The notes under the pieces are model-generated. The model had not been told where the DNA came from. It saw only the letters and a program-made list of their open reading frames with translations, and made no database searches. 64,000 nt of DNA from Paramacrobiotus metropolitanus (Eukaryota; Tardigrada; Eutardigrada; Parachela; Macrobiotidae): contig NW_026570380.1 in the NCBI RefSeq assembly GCF_019649055.1, forward strand, positions 1 to 64,000. Direction: 5' to 3'. The translations under genes were made by a program, and so were the position numbers. Shown here one piece after another: positions 40,242-51,187 of the stretch (position 1 is the first letter of the stretch; every line of letters begins with the position of its first letter).

Positions 40242-41754
40242 GAAACCCAGCCTAGATTCGTTTAAAACGCCTGAAATAATGCAATTAAAATTTTTTCAAC
40301 TACCGTAATTAATACATATGTTTAGCGAATTAATTTTTCAGAATAATGACCGCACCAAATGCAGCTGATGCCCTAGACGCGTAAATCAAACGCGTTTGGG
40401 TGCTGAAAAAAGAATAAAACAAGCGAGATGGCATGAAGCCGGATATCGCGCACCGGCGTACTGCGGTAATTAACTTTAACGATTTCATTAATTTGTGGCC
40501 AAAAAACACGATCTGTTTTCACTACTGTTTTGCAGGAGATAACGAATGTCCAGTGTAGCATGCGAGCGGCTGTTGAGAACGTGGAGCATACTAAGGACTG
40601 GTCTAGGCAGTGGATATGTTGCTTGGTTAACCTTTATGGATACGACATGCGCATCAGAGATCTGGCTAGACTGCAGGGCATGGAGGAAAAGGAAATTGCT
40701 GGACAAAAGCATCGCCTACCCCAACAAACTGAACGGAACAAAGTATCAGGAATATCTGCAGTATGCATGGCTTTCTGTAGGCCGCTGACTTACGTCAACT
40801 CGTAAGGAGCTGACTTCATCGGCAACGGTGGCATTCGACCTGCTGCGGAGAGAGCTGTACGTTAATGCTATCAGGGTCAAAATTAGTGAACTGTAATTGC
40901 CGAAAGCGGCATCAGAACATAAGATAATCAGTACCGAAAATTCAAGTAAAAAATTCAATTGGCTTGTATGATATGCTGCGTTCTGAAGCGCGCTGTAAAG
41001 AATATGCTGCTGTTCGTGTAGTCGATGGGTCCATGGCGTATTTTTTATTATTAGGCCCGATCAAGAGCCTGCGCGCACTTCAGCGGGAAGTGGCATAATG
41101 AAGTTCATCTGGGCATTGAATGTCAGTAAATGGGATACCGGTTTTTGTGGATGGAAAGTTCTGGGCATTTCAACCACGTCACGAGTAACGATGTCCAGTG
41201 TTGTAATGCAGACGCTTCTTCCATGCCTTCGCAGAGCAGTTGCACATTTGATCGTGACATCATCAACACTTCCACAGAACTGTTTCTGGAGTCATCACAA
41301 TTACAAAAAACGAACAAAAGTCTAACGGAAAATGAACAACAGCGAAAGCGGGAGAAACTTCTCCAAGATACTCTAAGACCGTCCCAGAGACATGTCCAAG
41401 AAGAACAAGAACGCGTCAGAATCAAGAACTATCGTGATAAACTGAAACGAAAATTACTTGTGGAAGCAATGGAAAGTCTTTATGCAGGAAAATGTCGTAT
41501 CCGCCCACGATAGCTTGACAATTAAAACCTGTAAATTTTAATCTATAAACGCATGTTGCTTCTTAGTATTGTGTAGTGCAAAAGAAAATTTTTATAGCGC
41601 AGTTCAAAAGTTCCCTATACTAAGCCGTTGGAAGAAAGCGTAAATCTGCAGAGGGAATGGGTCGATGGATCGATGCGGTTTGATCGAACGATCATCCATT
41701 TACGAATTCCTGAGAACCAATTGGCTCTCAGATTCACTGAAAGTGAAAACTCAC
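40242..41754. other. Intergenic with unrecognised frames
   Basis: Frames at 40546-40788 and 41130-41513 (plus) are the longest. Neither carries a known signature. Confidence 0.4.
41130..41513 (+). CDS. Hypothetical protein with charged C-terminal helix
   Basis: 127 codons, ATG to TAG. The second half is a charged helix (NEQQRKREKLLQD, HVQEEQERVRIKNYRDKLKR), which could be the tail of a Myb-like transposon accessory protein. No DNA-binding domain is seen. Low confidence that it is expressed. Confidence 0.25.
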   Translation: MGYRFLWMESSGHFNHVTSNDVQCCNADASSMPSQSSCTFDRDIINTSTELFLESSQLQKTNKSLTENEQQRKREKLLQDTLRPSQRHVQEEQERVRIKNYRDKLKRKLLVEAMESLYAGKCRIRPR

Positions 41755-42045
41755 TTTCTTTGCGATCACGTGTTGAAGTTTCACTTGTAGTGGGCAGAAA
41801 TGGGCATGTAGATGCGGTCGCCTTGATGACGTTGAAGAGGTCCTCCACGCTGGCGCCGCAGCGCAGCGTCACGTCGGCGTTGTGGATCTTGTACTCGGGT
41901 TGGATGCCCGGAACCGTCTCCAGGTCCAGGCGAATGTCGAAGCATATCAGTTCGTATTCGAGGAGAGTTTTGTGCTGCAGGAGCTTGAGAACGTCTGGAC
42001 GATGAAAATCAGGCTACAGGCCCGTGCAACTGTCCACCAAACCAC
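41755..42045 (-). pseudogene. DRG1 GTPase gene fragment, decayed
   Basis: The minus strand matches the middle of the conserved GTPase DRG1 (developmentally regulated GTP-binding protein 1, a translation-associated GTPase). [10 protein letters not shown] comes first. After a one-base shift come [16 protein letters not shown] and IRL, then directly [27 protein letters not shown]. After another shift come GDRIYMP and directly ISAHYK, a stop in the place of the usual Trp, and NF. Relative to DRG1 about 27 residues after IRL and about 25 after the MP (before ISAH) are cleanly absent. The fragment is GC-rich compared with its surroundings, as a host coding sequence would be. No introns are visible, so it could be a processed copy or a captured fragment. 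Confidence 0.8.
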
Positions 42046-42664
42046 AACAATTAGCGCCGTAACGATCACCTACCATTACGCCGTAACGAGATAAGTGGCG
42101 ACCACTTCTAGTCGCAGGACACAGGACAATTTATAGTCGCTGCGGGGTTCTTTTGACCGAAAATGCCTCCACTGGGGGTTCAGAGGTTCGTGAAAGGAAA
42201 ACTGAACGCATTTGCTACCTTGTCAGAACGACACAAAAGCAGGGATGAAAGGTAGCGATCTCCTTTATTGTGTAACAATAAAGCAACCACAAAACCAACA
42301 GAAGACCAATGCGGAAAAGCTGTAGAAAATTAGCTGCCAGCGAGCTCATGAGAAATCAACGTAAGGAAGCGGCGTGCTGCAGCTGCGTAACAGCTGAAAC
42401 CGCAAAACATGGCTCGTGGGCTGAGCCACACCTCCACGAGTGCATAGCGAATGCGCTGATTGGTCACCGTAGACAAAGTATACGCTGAGTAATCATCGTA
42501 TATAAGCGGCACGAGTGGCGTGGCCACCTGCGTACGGGCGACAGAGCAAGCCCCAAGAGGTGTCTACCGCCTCGAGTAAGCGGTCTTTGACGTTGCCGTT
42601 AATACAGTTTGTGCACCATTTGGTTCTAGAGTTTTGGCGAAATGGAATTCCAGAAGTTTAAACA
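42046..42664 (+). other. Region upstream of element A with TATA motif
   Basis: Holds AATAAA at 42277-42282 and a strong TATATAAG at 42499-42506, about 165 bp before the element A coding start. This could be a 5' LTR, but no matching 3' copy is found after 49.2 kb, so LTR status is unproven. Confidence 0.4.
42499..42506 (+). promoter_or_regulatory. TATA box upstream of element A
   Basis: TATATAAG in a GC-rich context, followed after about 60 bp by a region that could hold the start site. Placement relative to element A suggests an LTR-type promoter. Confidence 0.45.
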
Positions 42665-43489
42665 TTGGAAGTTCCAAAAGTCTTTTGTAAACCGATCTCT
42701 AGTCTTGTATATAAACACCCGTACCCTAAAGCCAACCGATCCCGTGGAAAAGCAAGACGTCGCACCACGAATATGACGTATCCTAGATCGGCGTCAGAAT
42801 CATCCTCATCCGACAGTGCACCGGAGGAATGGTCCTTCGGAAGTACGGACAGCGAGGTGGCACCACTAAAAGAGTGGACAGCCGAACCTTTTGAGGCGTC
42901 AAGTCTCCGAAACCGCGGGCCCCAGACCGGTGGGCGACCCCTCGGATCCGCACCAACAGCGCGGACCATTAACAGTTCACGGACTTTCACAAAATTCCCG
43001 GGAATTCACGCGTTTCCAACCTTAAGGGAACCGGGAACACAGCAAGAGTCCGCCCAAGAGAAGCCTCTAACACCAATGGACGCTGCTAACGACCCTGGAC
43101 CAGTGTCGCTAATCCCCATTATACCGGTGATGCGGGAAGTGACAGTTGGTCTTGATGAGAATCGGAAACCGAAGACTGTCAGAGCCTGGACACACTCAGT
43201 CCAAATTGGACCTGTCCTTACGCTCGCCATGCTGTATACAGGAGCAGAAACTTCCCTCATCACCCAGCAATTCTGCACGGCCAATAGCATCAAAATGGAG
43301 CCACTAGGACGGAACATCAAAATCCTTGGGGTCGGCGGCCAAACCGCCTTTGTGGTCTCCCATTGCTGCACCGTACCGGTGACATTGCAGGGATATAAAA
43401 GCCATCACACGTTCTTCGTCCTACCTACGACCACGGACCTGCAAGTTTTACTTGGGTGCGATTACCTTCACTCCAAGTTCACCTTCTAA
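42665..43489 (+). pseudogene. Protease region of element A, catalytic Asp lost
   Basis: 274 codons; the first ATG is at 42665. The N-terminal half is Ser/Pro-rich. From DPGPVSLIPI onward it aligns with element B. The active site reads Y-T-G-A-E-T-S-L-I (TAT at 43235-43237), where B has D-T-G; the catalytic Asp is gone. It ends with VLLGCDYLHSKFTF, matching B. As retropepsin it would process Gag-Pol, but this copy cannot be active. Confidence 0.8.
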
Positions 43490-43499
43490 CCGAAAAAAT

Positions 43500-44850
43500 C
43501 GTTTGGGACGCGGTAAAGTCAATCCCGATACCAGAGGCACCGGGATCCGACAGTAAAGTTAGGATAAATCGGGCTGATCACCCGACCACACAAAATTTCT
43601 ACCTGTTCGGAATGCCTGGGCACCATTGATAGCCTCGTCTGGGAACTGCGCGTCCATAACGCCATAGAGAGCTACTTGAACCAACTTCGCTCTGGCATAC
43701 TCAAGCCAAATCACGGGATAGTAAAGACTATCCCGATACCAGAGGCACCGGCCCAACGACCGGTGCCTGACAGAGAAGCAAAGGAGAAACTGGTCCAGCG
43801 ATATAAAACATGGTTCATCGGAGTAAGAAACATCCTCCAGTACCTCGCTGACCGACTCCTTGAACTAGAAGAGGGCCGGCTTGGAGAAAAAGGCTAGCCA
43901 CTAACGTGGGCGAGATTGGAGCAGAATATGGACCGTTTGCCCAGGAAATGAACAAACTCCACGAAGAGGGATCATTATGGGAGGACGAACGTCTAGCCCT
44001 ATGGTGGAAATATAGTAGATCACCACATGGAAATGCCGAAGGCACTCCAACGGATGTGCTCGGACCTCTTCGATGACATCATAAAACTTCACAGTAATTT
44101 GGCCCAACACCCTGGCGTAACCGTCAGTATATGAATAAAATACGACTTGTCCGTGACTAACGTCGAAACCATACCGGCACCATTACCGGAAGCAGCACCG
44201 CACATAGCGACAAGAGTGCGCTTCAATGATGGCCCACACCCAGAACAGGAAGGCCATAGGAGGGACACCAGCCAAACGCAGGACCCTTCAACGGAGGAAG
44301 TCCAGCTGACTTGTCCTCTATGTGGAAACGGCGTTGAAACGGTAATACGGGCCATGCGGACCCGCGCTGCTCAGCGGTGGACAGGAAGCCGACCAGCCTC
44401 GCCACTCCCTAACGGGGACCGTTTAACTACTTCGGCTGAAACGGACGAACCTAAGAGCCATGAAATCGAAACCGGAGAGCTAGAGAACTGAGAAGCGAAT
44501 CTCTTGATTGAATCGGCACCAACGGTGACCGAAGGCGCGCCAACCTCTAACGAGGACAAAGGCGGGCCAAAGCCAGAGCAGGACGATAAATCCGAGTCTA
44601 CCGACTCCGCGTCCAAAGATCGAGCCACTCACCGGACACTTACTCCGACAACCAATCATCGGAGGAGTCTGTTGACGACGAAGACGAACCAACCATTCGC
44701 CAACTTCGGGCCGAAGCACCCACCATTCGCCGAACCAGACTGCAACGGCAAATGGAAGGCCTAAAGAAGAAAGGGAAGTTGTCTTCGTCCATAAGCGGTA
44801 CACCATACCAGCCTACTCAACCTGCTGGGTAAAGGGCCGCACATACAGAA
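43500..44850 (+). pseudogene. Linker between protease and RT of element A
   Basis: Frames 43676-43897 and 44147-44491 align with element B (a TIPIPEAPA block, YKTWFIGV, and then CPLCGNGVETVIRAMRTR with GSRPASPLP). The C-x2-C followed by a helix is conserved in B as CVICNDNIDGVVRAIQTR. After it the sequence is Glu/Ser/Asp-rich, as in B. Function unknown. At least three frame changes. Confidence 0.6.
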
Positions 44851-44852
44851 CC

Positions 44853-46730
44853 TTGGATCCAAAGCGCCCAATCCACTTTAACTCGTTGAGACGACCAGAC
44901 CGCCAGCTCTTACCGATCGAGGCGGAGGTAGAAACCCGTCAGGACGAGTACGCATGGATCCAAATTCAGAACAAGTCTCTACGCGACCAAGTCCTCCGTA
45001 AAGGTGCAAGAATTGGGCATATGTACTACAGTGACATATATGAACCAGACATCAGAGAGGACGGCGTGGATTGGTCTATACCAAACGCCAGCGCCTTACC
45101 ATGGCCAAAAGAGGCGGGACACAATCCCAAGAGACAGCGCACCATAACGGATTACACAGAAGTCCGGGCCAGTGGTAAAACGGAGCTGCTACCGGATTCC
45201 TTTACACCAGTCCAAATTAGCATTGACTTCGCCGTTGACCCAAGGCAGAAAGTCATGTATCTTGGAAGCCAAGACACCAAACGGAGTCTAGCCATGCTCG
45301 ACGGACCAGTCCAGCATGACAGCAGAAGTTTTACCATACTGGTCTCAAACTACTCTAATGAAACCCACATACTCCAGAAGGGAGTGGAAATGGGCAGAGT
45401 AGAACCTTATGAAGAGGCCACGGACGAAGAATTTGCTCAAATTAATTCCCTCCGAACCGGAGAGGAAAACCCAGAAGTGGAACGCGAAATACGCTCCCAC
45501 ATCGCCAACGCACATTTTGGCGACCACCTGACCGAGGAACAAACCTCTCTACTCCTTCAGGACTTATGGGAACTCAAGACCATATTCCCCACGTCAAAAA
45601 AGCCTAACGGCGACGTTAAGGGAGTGACCCACGTCATAGAAGTTGGCGACGCTGCACCGATTAAGATGAACCCAACCCGAAAGAGTTGGAAGGGACGAGA
45701 GTTCATCAACAAGCATGTTCAGGAGATGTTGGACCAAGGCGTCATTGAACTGTCTGTAGCAGCGTGGAGTTTCCCAGTGGTCCTCACTTCGAAGAAAAAC
45801 GGCGACGAAGCCATGGGTACCCGGTTCTGCATAAACTAAACAAAGCTGAACTCGGCGACCAAAAAGAATAACTGTCCATTGCCCAACCCAGATGAACTCC
45901 TGGACCTATGCGCGGGCAACGCCTACTACGGCAAGGTAGACTGTCAGTCCAGATTCTGGCAAATCCCAATGGACCCAGCGTCGATAGACTACACTACCTT
46001 CGTTACACCAGAAGGAATGTACCGCTTCAAACAAATGCCGTTTGGCGTCTGCAACGGACCAGCAACTTTCCAAATGACAATGGACAAGATTATCGCACTA
46101 GCACGCAAGAAAGGCGGTGTCTTCGCATACATCGACGACGTGATATTCTTCGCAAGACTTTCGACGAATTCAGGCAAGCGTTCAGAAATACGCTCATCTG
46201 CCTGCGAGATGCCGGATTCACGAGAAAACCGTCGAAATGCGAATTCGGAATGGAATAACTTCAATTCCTTGGACACATTGTCAGCAAGGACGGTGTCGAT
46301 ACTGGCCCAGAGAAGGGAAGGTTGCGGCCATCGCCGAGAAACAAACGCCAAGGACCGAGCGCTCGTTTCTTGGACTCGGTAACTACTATCGAAAGTTCAT
46401 TCTGGGCAACGCTCAGAAAACCTCCAAGATGTACGAACTCCTGCGGATGGAAAGTTCGGTCAAGAACGACTGGACTGACGTCCACACAGCCGTTTTCAAC
46501 GAAATCAAGAAGGCCCTAACGTAAGCTCTAATTTTGGCCAAATTCGATGCGACCAAGCGGACCACCATCGAATGTGATGCAAGTGGCGCAGGCATCGGAG
46601 CCATACTTAGCCAAGACTCGAGGCCAATCGCCTACGCGAGTCCCGTCCTACATGGAGCTCAGAAAAACTACGGCGTGGCCGAATGGGAATGCTTAGCCGT
46701 AGTGTGGGCCGTCCAAAAGTTTTAGCACTG
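44853..46730 (+). pseudogene. Reverse transcriptase and RNase H start of element A
   Basis: 44853-45839 covers the pre-RT domain and the start of RT (KGVTHVIEVGDAAPIKMNP, WSFPVVLTSKKNGD, TRFCIN) and ends in TAA where B has Tyr. RT continues at 45879: KVDCQSRFWQIPMD, FGVCNGPATFQ and the catalytic YIDD (46128-46139). A one-base loss near 46152 shifts the frame. Thumb and connection follow (SFLGLGNYYRKF). RNase H starts at about 46545 (TIECDASGAG, EWECLAVVWAVQKF) and meets a TAG at 46723. Further RNase H sense continues after it. Confidence 0.8.
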
Positions 46731-47211
46731 CATTGACCACGGACCTTTCACAGTAAGGACGGACCACAGAGCCCTGACTTACCTCCTCAGATGCGAGTCT
46801 AACTAGCCCGGCATCAACCCTCGCCTTACAGGGACGGGACATCACCATTGAGTACAAACCAGGCACCTTCTGCGACAACGCCGACACGCTAACTAGATGG
46901 CCACTCGAACGGGACGATGACAAAGTCCCACATGAAAAGTTGGACCAAGTCCCTAACTTCGAGGATTACAAAGACGAGATTCCAAACCGCGTCATAAAGG
47001 TGCGATGGCTGCAAGTAACCGATGAGGATCCCACAGACGATTGGGAACAGCCTCTCCTTACTGACTGTAACGCAATTATTGATTGGAACGAACTCGGCAA
47101 GACGGACATACGGGTAACTAATGTACAGGCGCCCTAACCGGACGAACCTGACCCCGTTGTCCCACCGTTCCAGAAAAAGTTACGGACCGCACCGCGCAAG
47201 AACTGCGACGG
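46730..47211 (+). pseudogene. RNase H end and pre-integrase region of element A
   Basis: Sense reads TVRTDHRALTYLL, a gap with stops at about 46800, then DITIEYKPGTFCDNADTLTR, the RNase H C-terminus with its DALSR-like end. 46940-47137 is acidic and precedes the integrase frame with one frame change at about 47150. Confidence 0.65.
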
Positions 47212-48486
47212 ATGCAATACCGTGATCCAGCCTTGGCCAAGAAAATCTACGAGTTGGAACACCAGACCGAAATGGATAAACGGTCTAAATTACCTGAACA
47301 CTACCAAATGGATAAAGATGTGCTCTACCGACTCACCGAAATCAATGCGAAGCTCGAAAAGAGACTCGTCATTCCACTCTTCATGCGGAAAAATATTATC
47401 CAGTCGCTCCACGACGGAAAAACAGGAAATCACTTTGGATACCGCAAGACCATTGAATCCGCCAAGCTCAGGTACTACTGGGACCGTATGAGCAGCGACA
47501 TACACGACTACATCAACGGTTGTCAGAGGTGTATTTTTGGCAAAGTACCGCGGCGCGCTACCAACGGTAAGCTGCAGCCGACCGACGTTGTCGCATTTTG
47601 GTACCGCGTCTTTGCTGACTTTAAAGGACCGTTACCGGTGACTGAAACCAAGAGGTACCGGTATATTGCCGTCGTGGTAGACCAGATGACGAAGTTCACC
47701 ATAGCCCGGCCGACCAAAACAAACTCAGCCAAGGAATTTGAAAAGTTCTTCGTCGATGAAGTTGTCCTCAAATATGGAATGCCACATACAATGCACTCCG
47801 ATCGGGGCACGCATTTTACGGCAAAGTCCTTCGCCAAAGTGGCGAAAATCTTCGGCATCGAACAAACGTTCGGATCCGCGTACCACCCGGAGGGCCAAGG
47901 CCAAGTCGAACGCCAGATGCAAACGATCTGGGACGGAATTCGAAACTTTGGCGGCGCCGGCGACGAACATCGTTGGCACCGGGCCCTACCATACGTGATT
48001 TCCGGCATGAACCGTGCCGTTCACGCAACTACCGGATTCTCACCGTACCACATGTTATACGGACGGGAGATGACCATACCACAAGACGTCCTCGTTGGGA
48101 CCAACGTCCCAGAAACTTTTACGACTGACGAACGTCATGTCCAGAGGATGCAGCAGCGCCTGAACCGGGCGCCTGAAATCGCGAAAACTCGCATCGAAGA
48201 AGGGTTCCTACGGGATGCGGCCATTTACAGCAAAAAGATGGCCCAGGCCGAGTTCAAGAAGCGAGACTTGGTCACCCTGAAGAATATGGTGGATGACCCG
48301 ACCAATCCAAACAAGTATGAGGGCATCTACATAATCCTCGGAATTTCTAAGCCAAACACGTACTGGATCCGAGAACGAGACAACGGTAAAGAACTCACCG
48401 TATGTGTCGACCGCTTGAAGCCGTTCCTAAACCCGGACGGCCCAAGTCGCCGAATCACCCGTTCGACCAAGAAGAAGTGCGGCTGA
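47212..48486 (+). CDS. Integrase of element A, intact frame
   Basis: 424 codons; in-frame sense reaches a little upstream of the ATG. Residues 60-106 form the HHCC zinc domain (H..KTGNHFG, YYWDRM, GCQRC). Catalytic core: Asp in VFADFKGP, Asp in HSDRGTHF, Glu in GQGQVER, so the D,D,E triad is complete. C-terminal part ends with TVCVDRLKPF and a basic RRITRSTKKK. It would insert the element DNA into chromosomes. A full-length open integrase next to a dead protease and broken RT suggests recent loss of function or selection on this domain alone. Confidence 0.85.
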   Translation: MQYRDPALAKKIYELEHQTEMDKRSKLPEHYQMDKDVLYRLTEINAKLEKRLVIPLFMRKNIIQSLHDGKTGNHFGYRKTIESAKLRYYWDRMSSDIHDYINGCQRCIFGKVPRRATNGKLQPTDVVAFWYRVFADFKGPLPVTETKRYRYIAVVVDQMTKFTIARPTKTNSAKEFEKFFVDEVVLKYGMPHTMHSDRGTHFTAKSFAKVAKIFGIEQTFGSAYHPEGQGQVERQMQTIWDGIRNFGGAGDEHRWHRALPYVISGMNRAVHATTGFSPYHMLYGREMTIPQDVLVGTNVPETFTTDERHVQRMQQRLNRAPEIAKTRIEEGFLRDAAIYSKKMAQAEFKKRDLVTLKNMVDDPTNPNKYEGIYIILGISKPNTYWIRERDNGKELTVCVDRLKPFLNPDGPSRRITRSTKKKCG

Positions 48487-49207
48487 GCCGAACCTGAACC
48501 TACAAAGTCGGGAAAGTGCAACGACCTGAAAAAACAGAGTCGGGACGGTGAAAGCAAAGACCAAACAGAGTCGGGACAAAGCACAGGACTCCCACAAGCC
48601 ACAGAGTCCGAAAGATGCAAAGATGCAGCTTCTCCGGCAGCTTCTCCCGAGACCAAATTGGAGAAGCTGATGAAGACGCAAAAGCCCGGAAGGCCCTTCC
48701 AAGAAACTTGTGAAGGAGCAGCGAAAGACTCTGAAGATACCTGGCCATAAAGGGCCCGAACCACAACCAGAAGACCCGGCCCCAAAGCGTGGCCGTGGCC
48801 GGCCTCGGAAGATCAAACCGGACTTCGAGACGCCAGCCCTAACCAAACTCCAAAACCAGCCGTTAGCCGTCATTGATCCTGAGTCAGTACCTGCGGAACC
48901 TGAAAAAGTATTGGCTGCACCTGACAATCCCAAGCCTGAAGAGCCAAAACAGGCCCCGGCAATTAAGGAAAAACCAAAACGACCAAAGTCGCCTAAAAAG
49001 CCGAAGGCAACCCTTACGGCTCAGCAGGTCCTAGAAGAGGACAAAGTCGCTGATGATGAGGCAGACAAAGACTTAGTCACTCGTATAACTGCGGGTCGAG
49101 CAAAATCAGAGAAAAGCTCAATGAGCAAAAAGCGGCAGGCCAATACGCTCGAACCGGGCGTATTGGATAAGACGGTAGAAAAGGCTGGACAGAATGACTT
49201 AAAATAA
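48487..49207 (+). pseudogene. AT-hook tail of element A pol
   Basis: After the integrase stop a frame change leads into 48710-49207 (apparent GTG start, so better read as pol tail). It carries an AT-hook-like RGRGRPRK followed by KPDFETPAL, a Pro/Lys/Glu-rich stretch, and a conserved end (LTAQQVLEED, RITAGRAKSEK) that element B also has. AT-hooks bind the minor groove of AT-rich DNA, so chromatin tethering is plausible. Confidence 0.6.
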
Positions 49208-49317
49208 TTTGCCTAACTAGGAAAATGCACTTTGGCGTGCATTGGCAGACCGGAGCGCAGCTTAGTCGCTCAAGTAAGTGTTGCAACTGCTTTTATTATC
49301 CTTTTCAAGAACAACTG

Positions 49318-49393
49318 AAAAACACTTTAATCAAATGTCGGATGTTTTTCAAGAACAACTGAAAAACATCCGACATTTGATTAAAGTGTTTTT
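49318..49393. repeat. Perfect 33-bp hairpin with 10-bp loop
   Basis: Arms 49318-49350 and 49361-49393 are perfectly complementary, with loop AAGAACAACT. The flank and loop repeat TTTTCAAGAACAACTGAAAA in direct orientation (about 49302 and 49345). Confidence 0.9.
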
Positions 49394-50507
49394 ATAGTGA
49401 ATCAAAACTTTTGTAATGTCTCTACAGCTTCAAAAATGCTTCCTAGTGACCCTATATACCCAAATCTCAAAACTTAATTTTTCAAGGAATTTCTAACTGA
49501 TGCGTGCTCAAGTAAAATTAAACCCTTTCATTTTGTACAAATTTGAACACAATTCGACATACCTAGGCATGCGACCAGCAATAATGCTTCCCCTCTTTAC
49601 AAAAAAAAAGTGGTGCCGACTTGACATTTTCAATACGTCACCCATGTCATCATGAAACAATAACTCTTTTACCAGAGTGATGATATCACTGGAAGAAATT
49701 CAAAGAAAAGCTGATTTGTAGATCAATTTTTACCTCTCCAAAAACACCCTAAGAAGAGATTATACCAATCTGGACCTCTTTTGACTATTTTCGCTGGCAC
49801 AATGTGTGCGCTTGTGCTGCATCGCAGCATCATAACTACGAATTTGAGATAGCACAATGATATTTTTCTATAGGTTTATTTTATATGAGTATATGACTAA
49901 ATTGTTTTAAAGTGTAAAGGTTAACAGATGCAAGTCGTTATTTCGCGGAAGTACATAGTAACAATCCAAACAGATTTTTAAAGAATTATATTCAAGCACG
50001 AAGCTGTGTTTAGCTGAAATGGCTAGAGTTCTGTGGAACGTTTTTCTGACAAAACGCACCCTATCCTAAAAAAACTTTTCGACACCGGAAGTTGCTTTTA
50101 TTTATTTTAAACAAGATGCGAAAACATTTATCACAAAAACTCTTTACAGTTCTTTTTGAAAATGTTTTTTTAGTCTGATCAAAATTCAAAATTTTCAAAG
50201 TTCAAAGTTGTTATTGATTTTAGAAATTGTTTTTCCAAAAATTGTTCTTGAATGGGCGAGGAGCATTTTTTGTACTTACTGCGCTTTCCTTTGCTCTTAC
50301 CGATTCCGCGCTTGCCGTGCTGGCACACTGATTGTGTGCACACAATAGCAAAAAAATGCGTTGTTATGATGCGCTGTAATGCAACTGTAAGTATAAAAAT
50401 GCGTTGAAGCTTCCTGTTTTGTAGCCAACTCTGTAATTTATTACTGTACTTATCTTCCTCTTGACAGCTTTTTGCAGTACAAGGCAAACGGCATCTCTTT
50501 TCCCCTC
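49394..50507. other. AT-rich intergenic stretch
   Basis: No gene supported. The longest frame, about 128 codons on the minus strand (50179-50565), has no signature. Confidence 0.5.
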
Positions 50508-50747
50508 GCTTAGTACCGTTTATCCCTTTTCCCCTGCTGCATCGCTGCCGTGAGTGAACGCACACGTGACGCTTTGATTCAGCCTTTTCACAGGCGGCAC
50601 AGCGCTCTTATCTGTGCACAGGATCAGTTGCGTAATTTGCCGCGGCCGCAAAACCGGTTTATGTGTGAAACGACTGAATGCAATGTATCACGTGTGCGCT
50701 CACTCACGGCAGCGATGCAGCTGGGGAAAAGAGATAAACGGTACTAA
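50508..50747. repeat. Fold-back element with long inverted ends
   Basis: The first 60-odd bases (from CTTAGTACCGTTTAT) are the reverse complement of the last (ending ATAAACGGTACTAAG) with about four mismatches, around a centre of about 120 bp. The right end lies exactly where the LTR of element B begins. No coding capacity. Candidate MITE. Confidence 0.75.
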
Positions 50748-51187
50748 GCATATCAGGCGTACGAGCCTGTGCGTGGTGCTACGCCCACAAGTGGCGTACT
50801 AGCACTCACTTACATGCCATTCGCCTCTCTCTTGTACGTACGTGTGCTGCTGCACTGCACTCATCCACTGAAGTGGATATACCGCGTGCGCACACACTGA
50901 GCATACTTGCTCTCTCGTTCCTCTCTCGCCGTATGACTCAGCGCTTATACGCTCGCGTTGGATAGAGTCCAGTCTGCGCACAGCATCACACAGCTGAGAG
51001 GGCCGCATCACGCACACTGTGGCCGCCAGCGTCATTCACGTTGGGACACGCTCAAGAACGCTTCTAGCAACAGTTTCTAGATTCTGCCATACTGACATTG
51101 TTCTTTCTTCCTGCTATTACGCAGTATTGTCAGCCCTTTATTGTGTCAATAAAGACATCTGTGAGCTCCTCGCGCTTGCCTGTTACA
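50748..51187 (+). repeat. 5' LTR of element B
   Basis: About 440 bp matching 1182-1622, ending TGTTACA. AATAAA at 51148-51153. Followed at once by TGG of the primer binding site. Confidence 0.75.

Larger units (their letters stand above)
42665..49207 (+). mobile_element. LTR retroelement A (Gypsy-like), gag lost, integrase intact
   Basis: Coding region homologous to element B pol throughout: protease, a Cys-pair linker, RT, RNase H, integrase and an AT-hook tail. The entire gag is missing. The frames are broken in several places, but the integrase frame is complete. A 3' LTR was not found. Confidence 0.8.

Noticed and set aside
49208-49317. 3' LTR of element A
   Set aside because: No similarity to 42046-42664 was found, so neither side can be called an LTR from this window.
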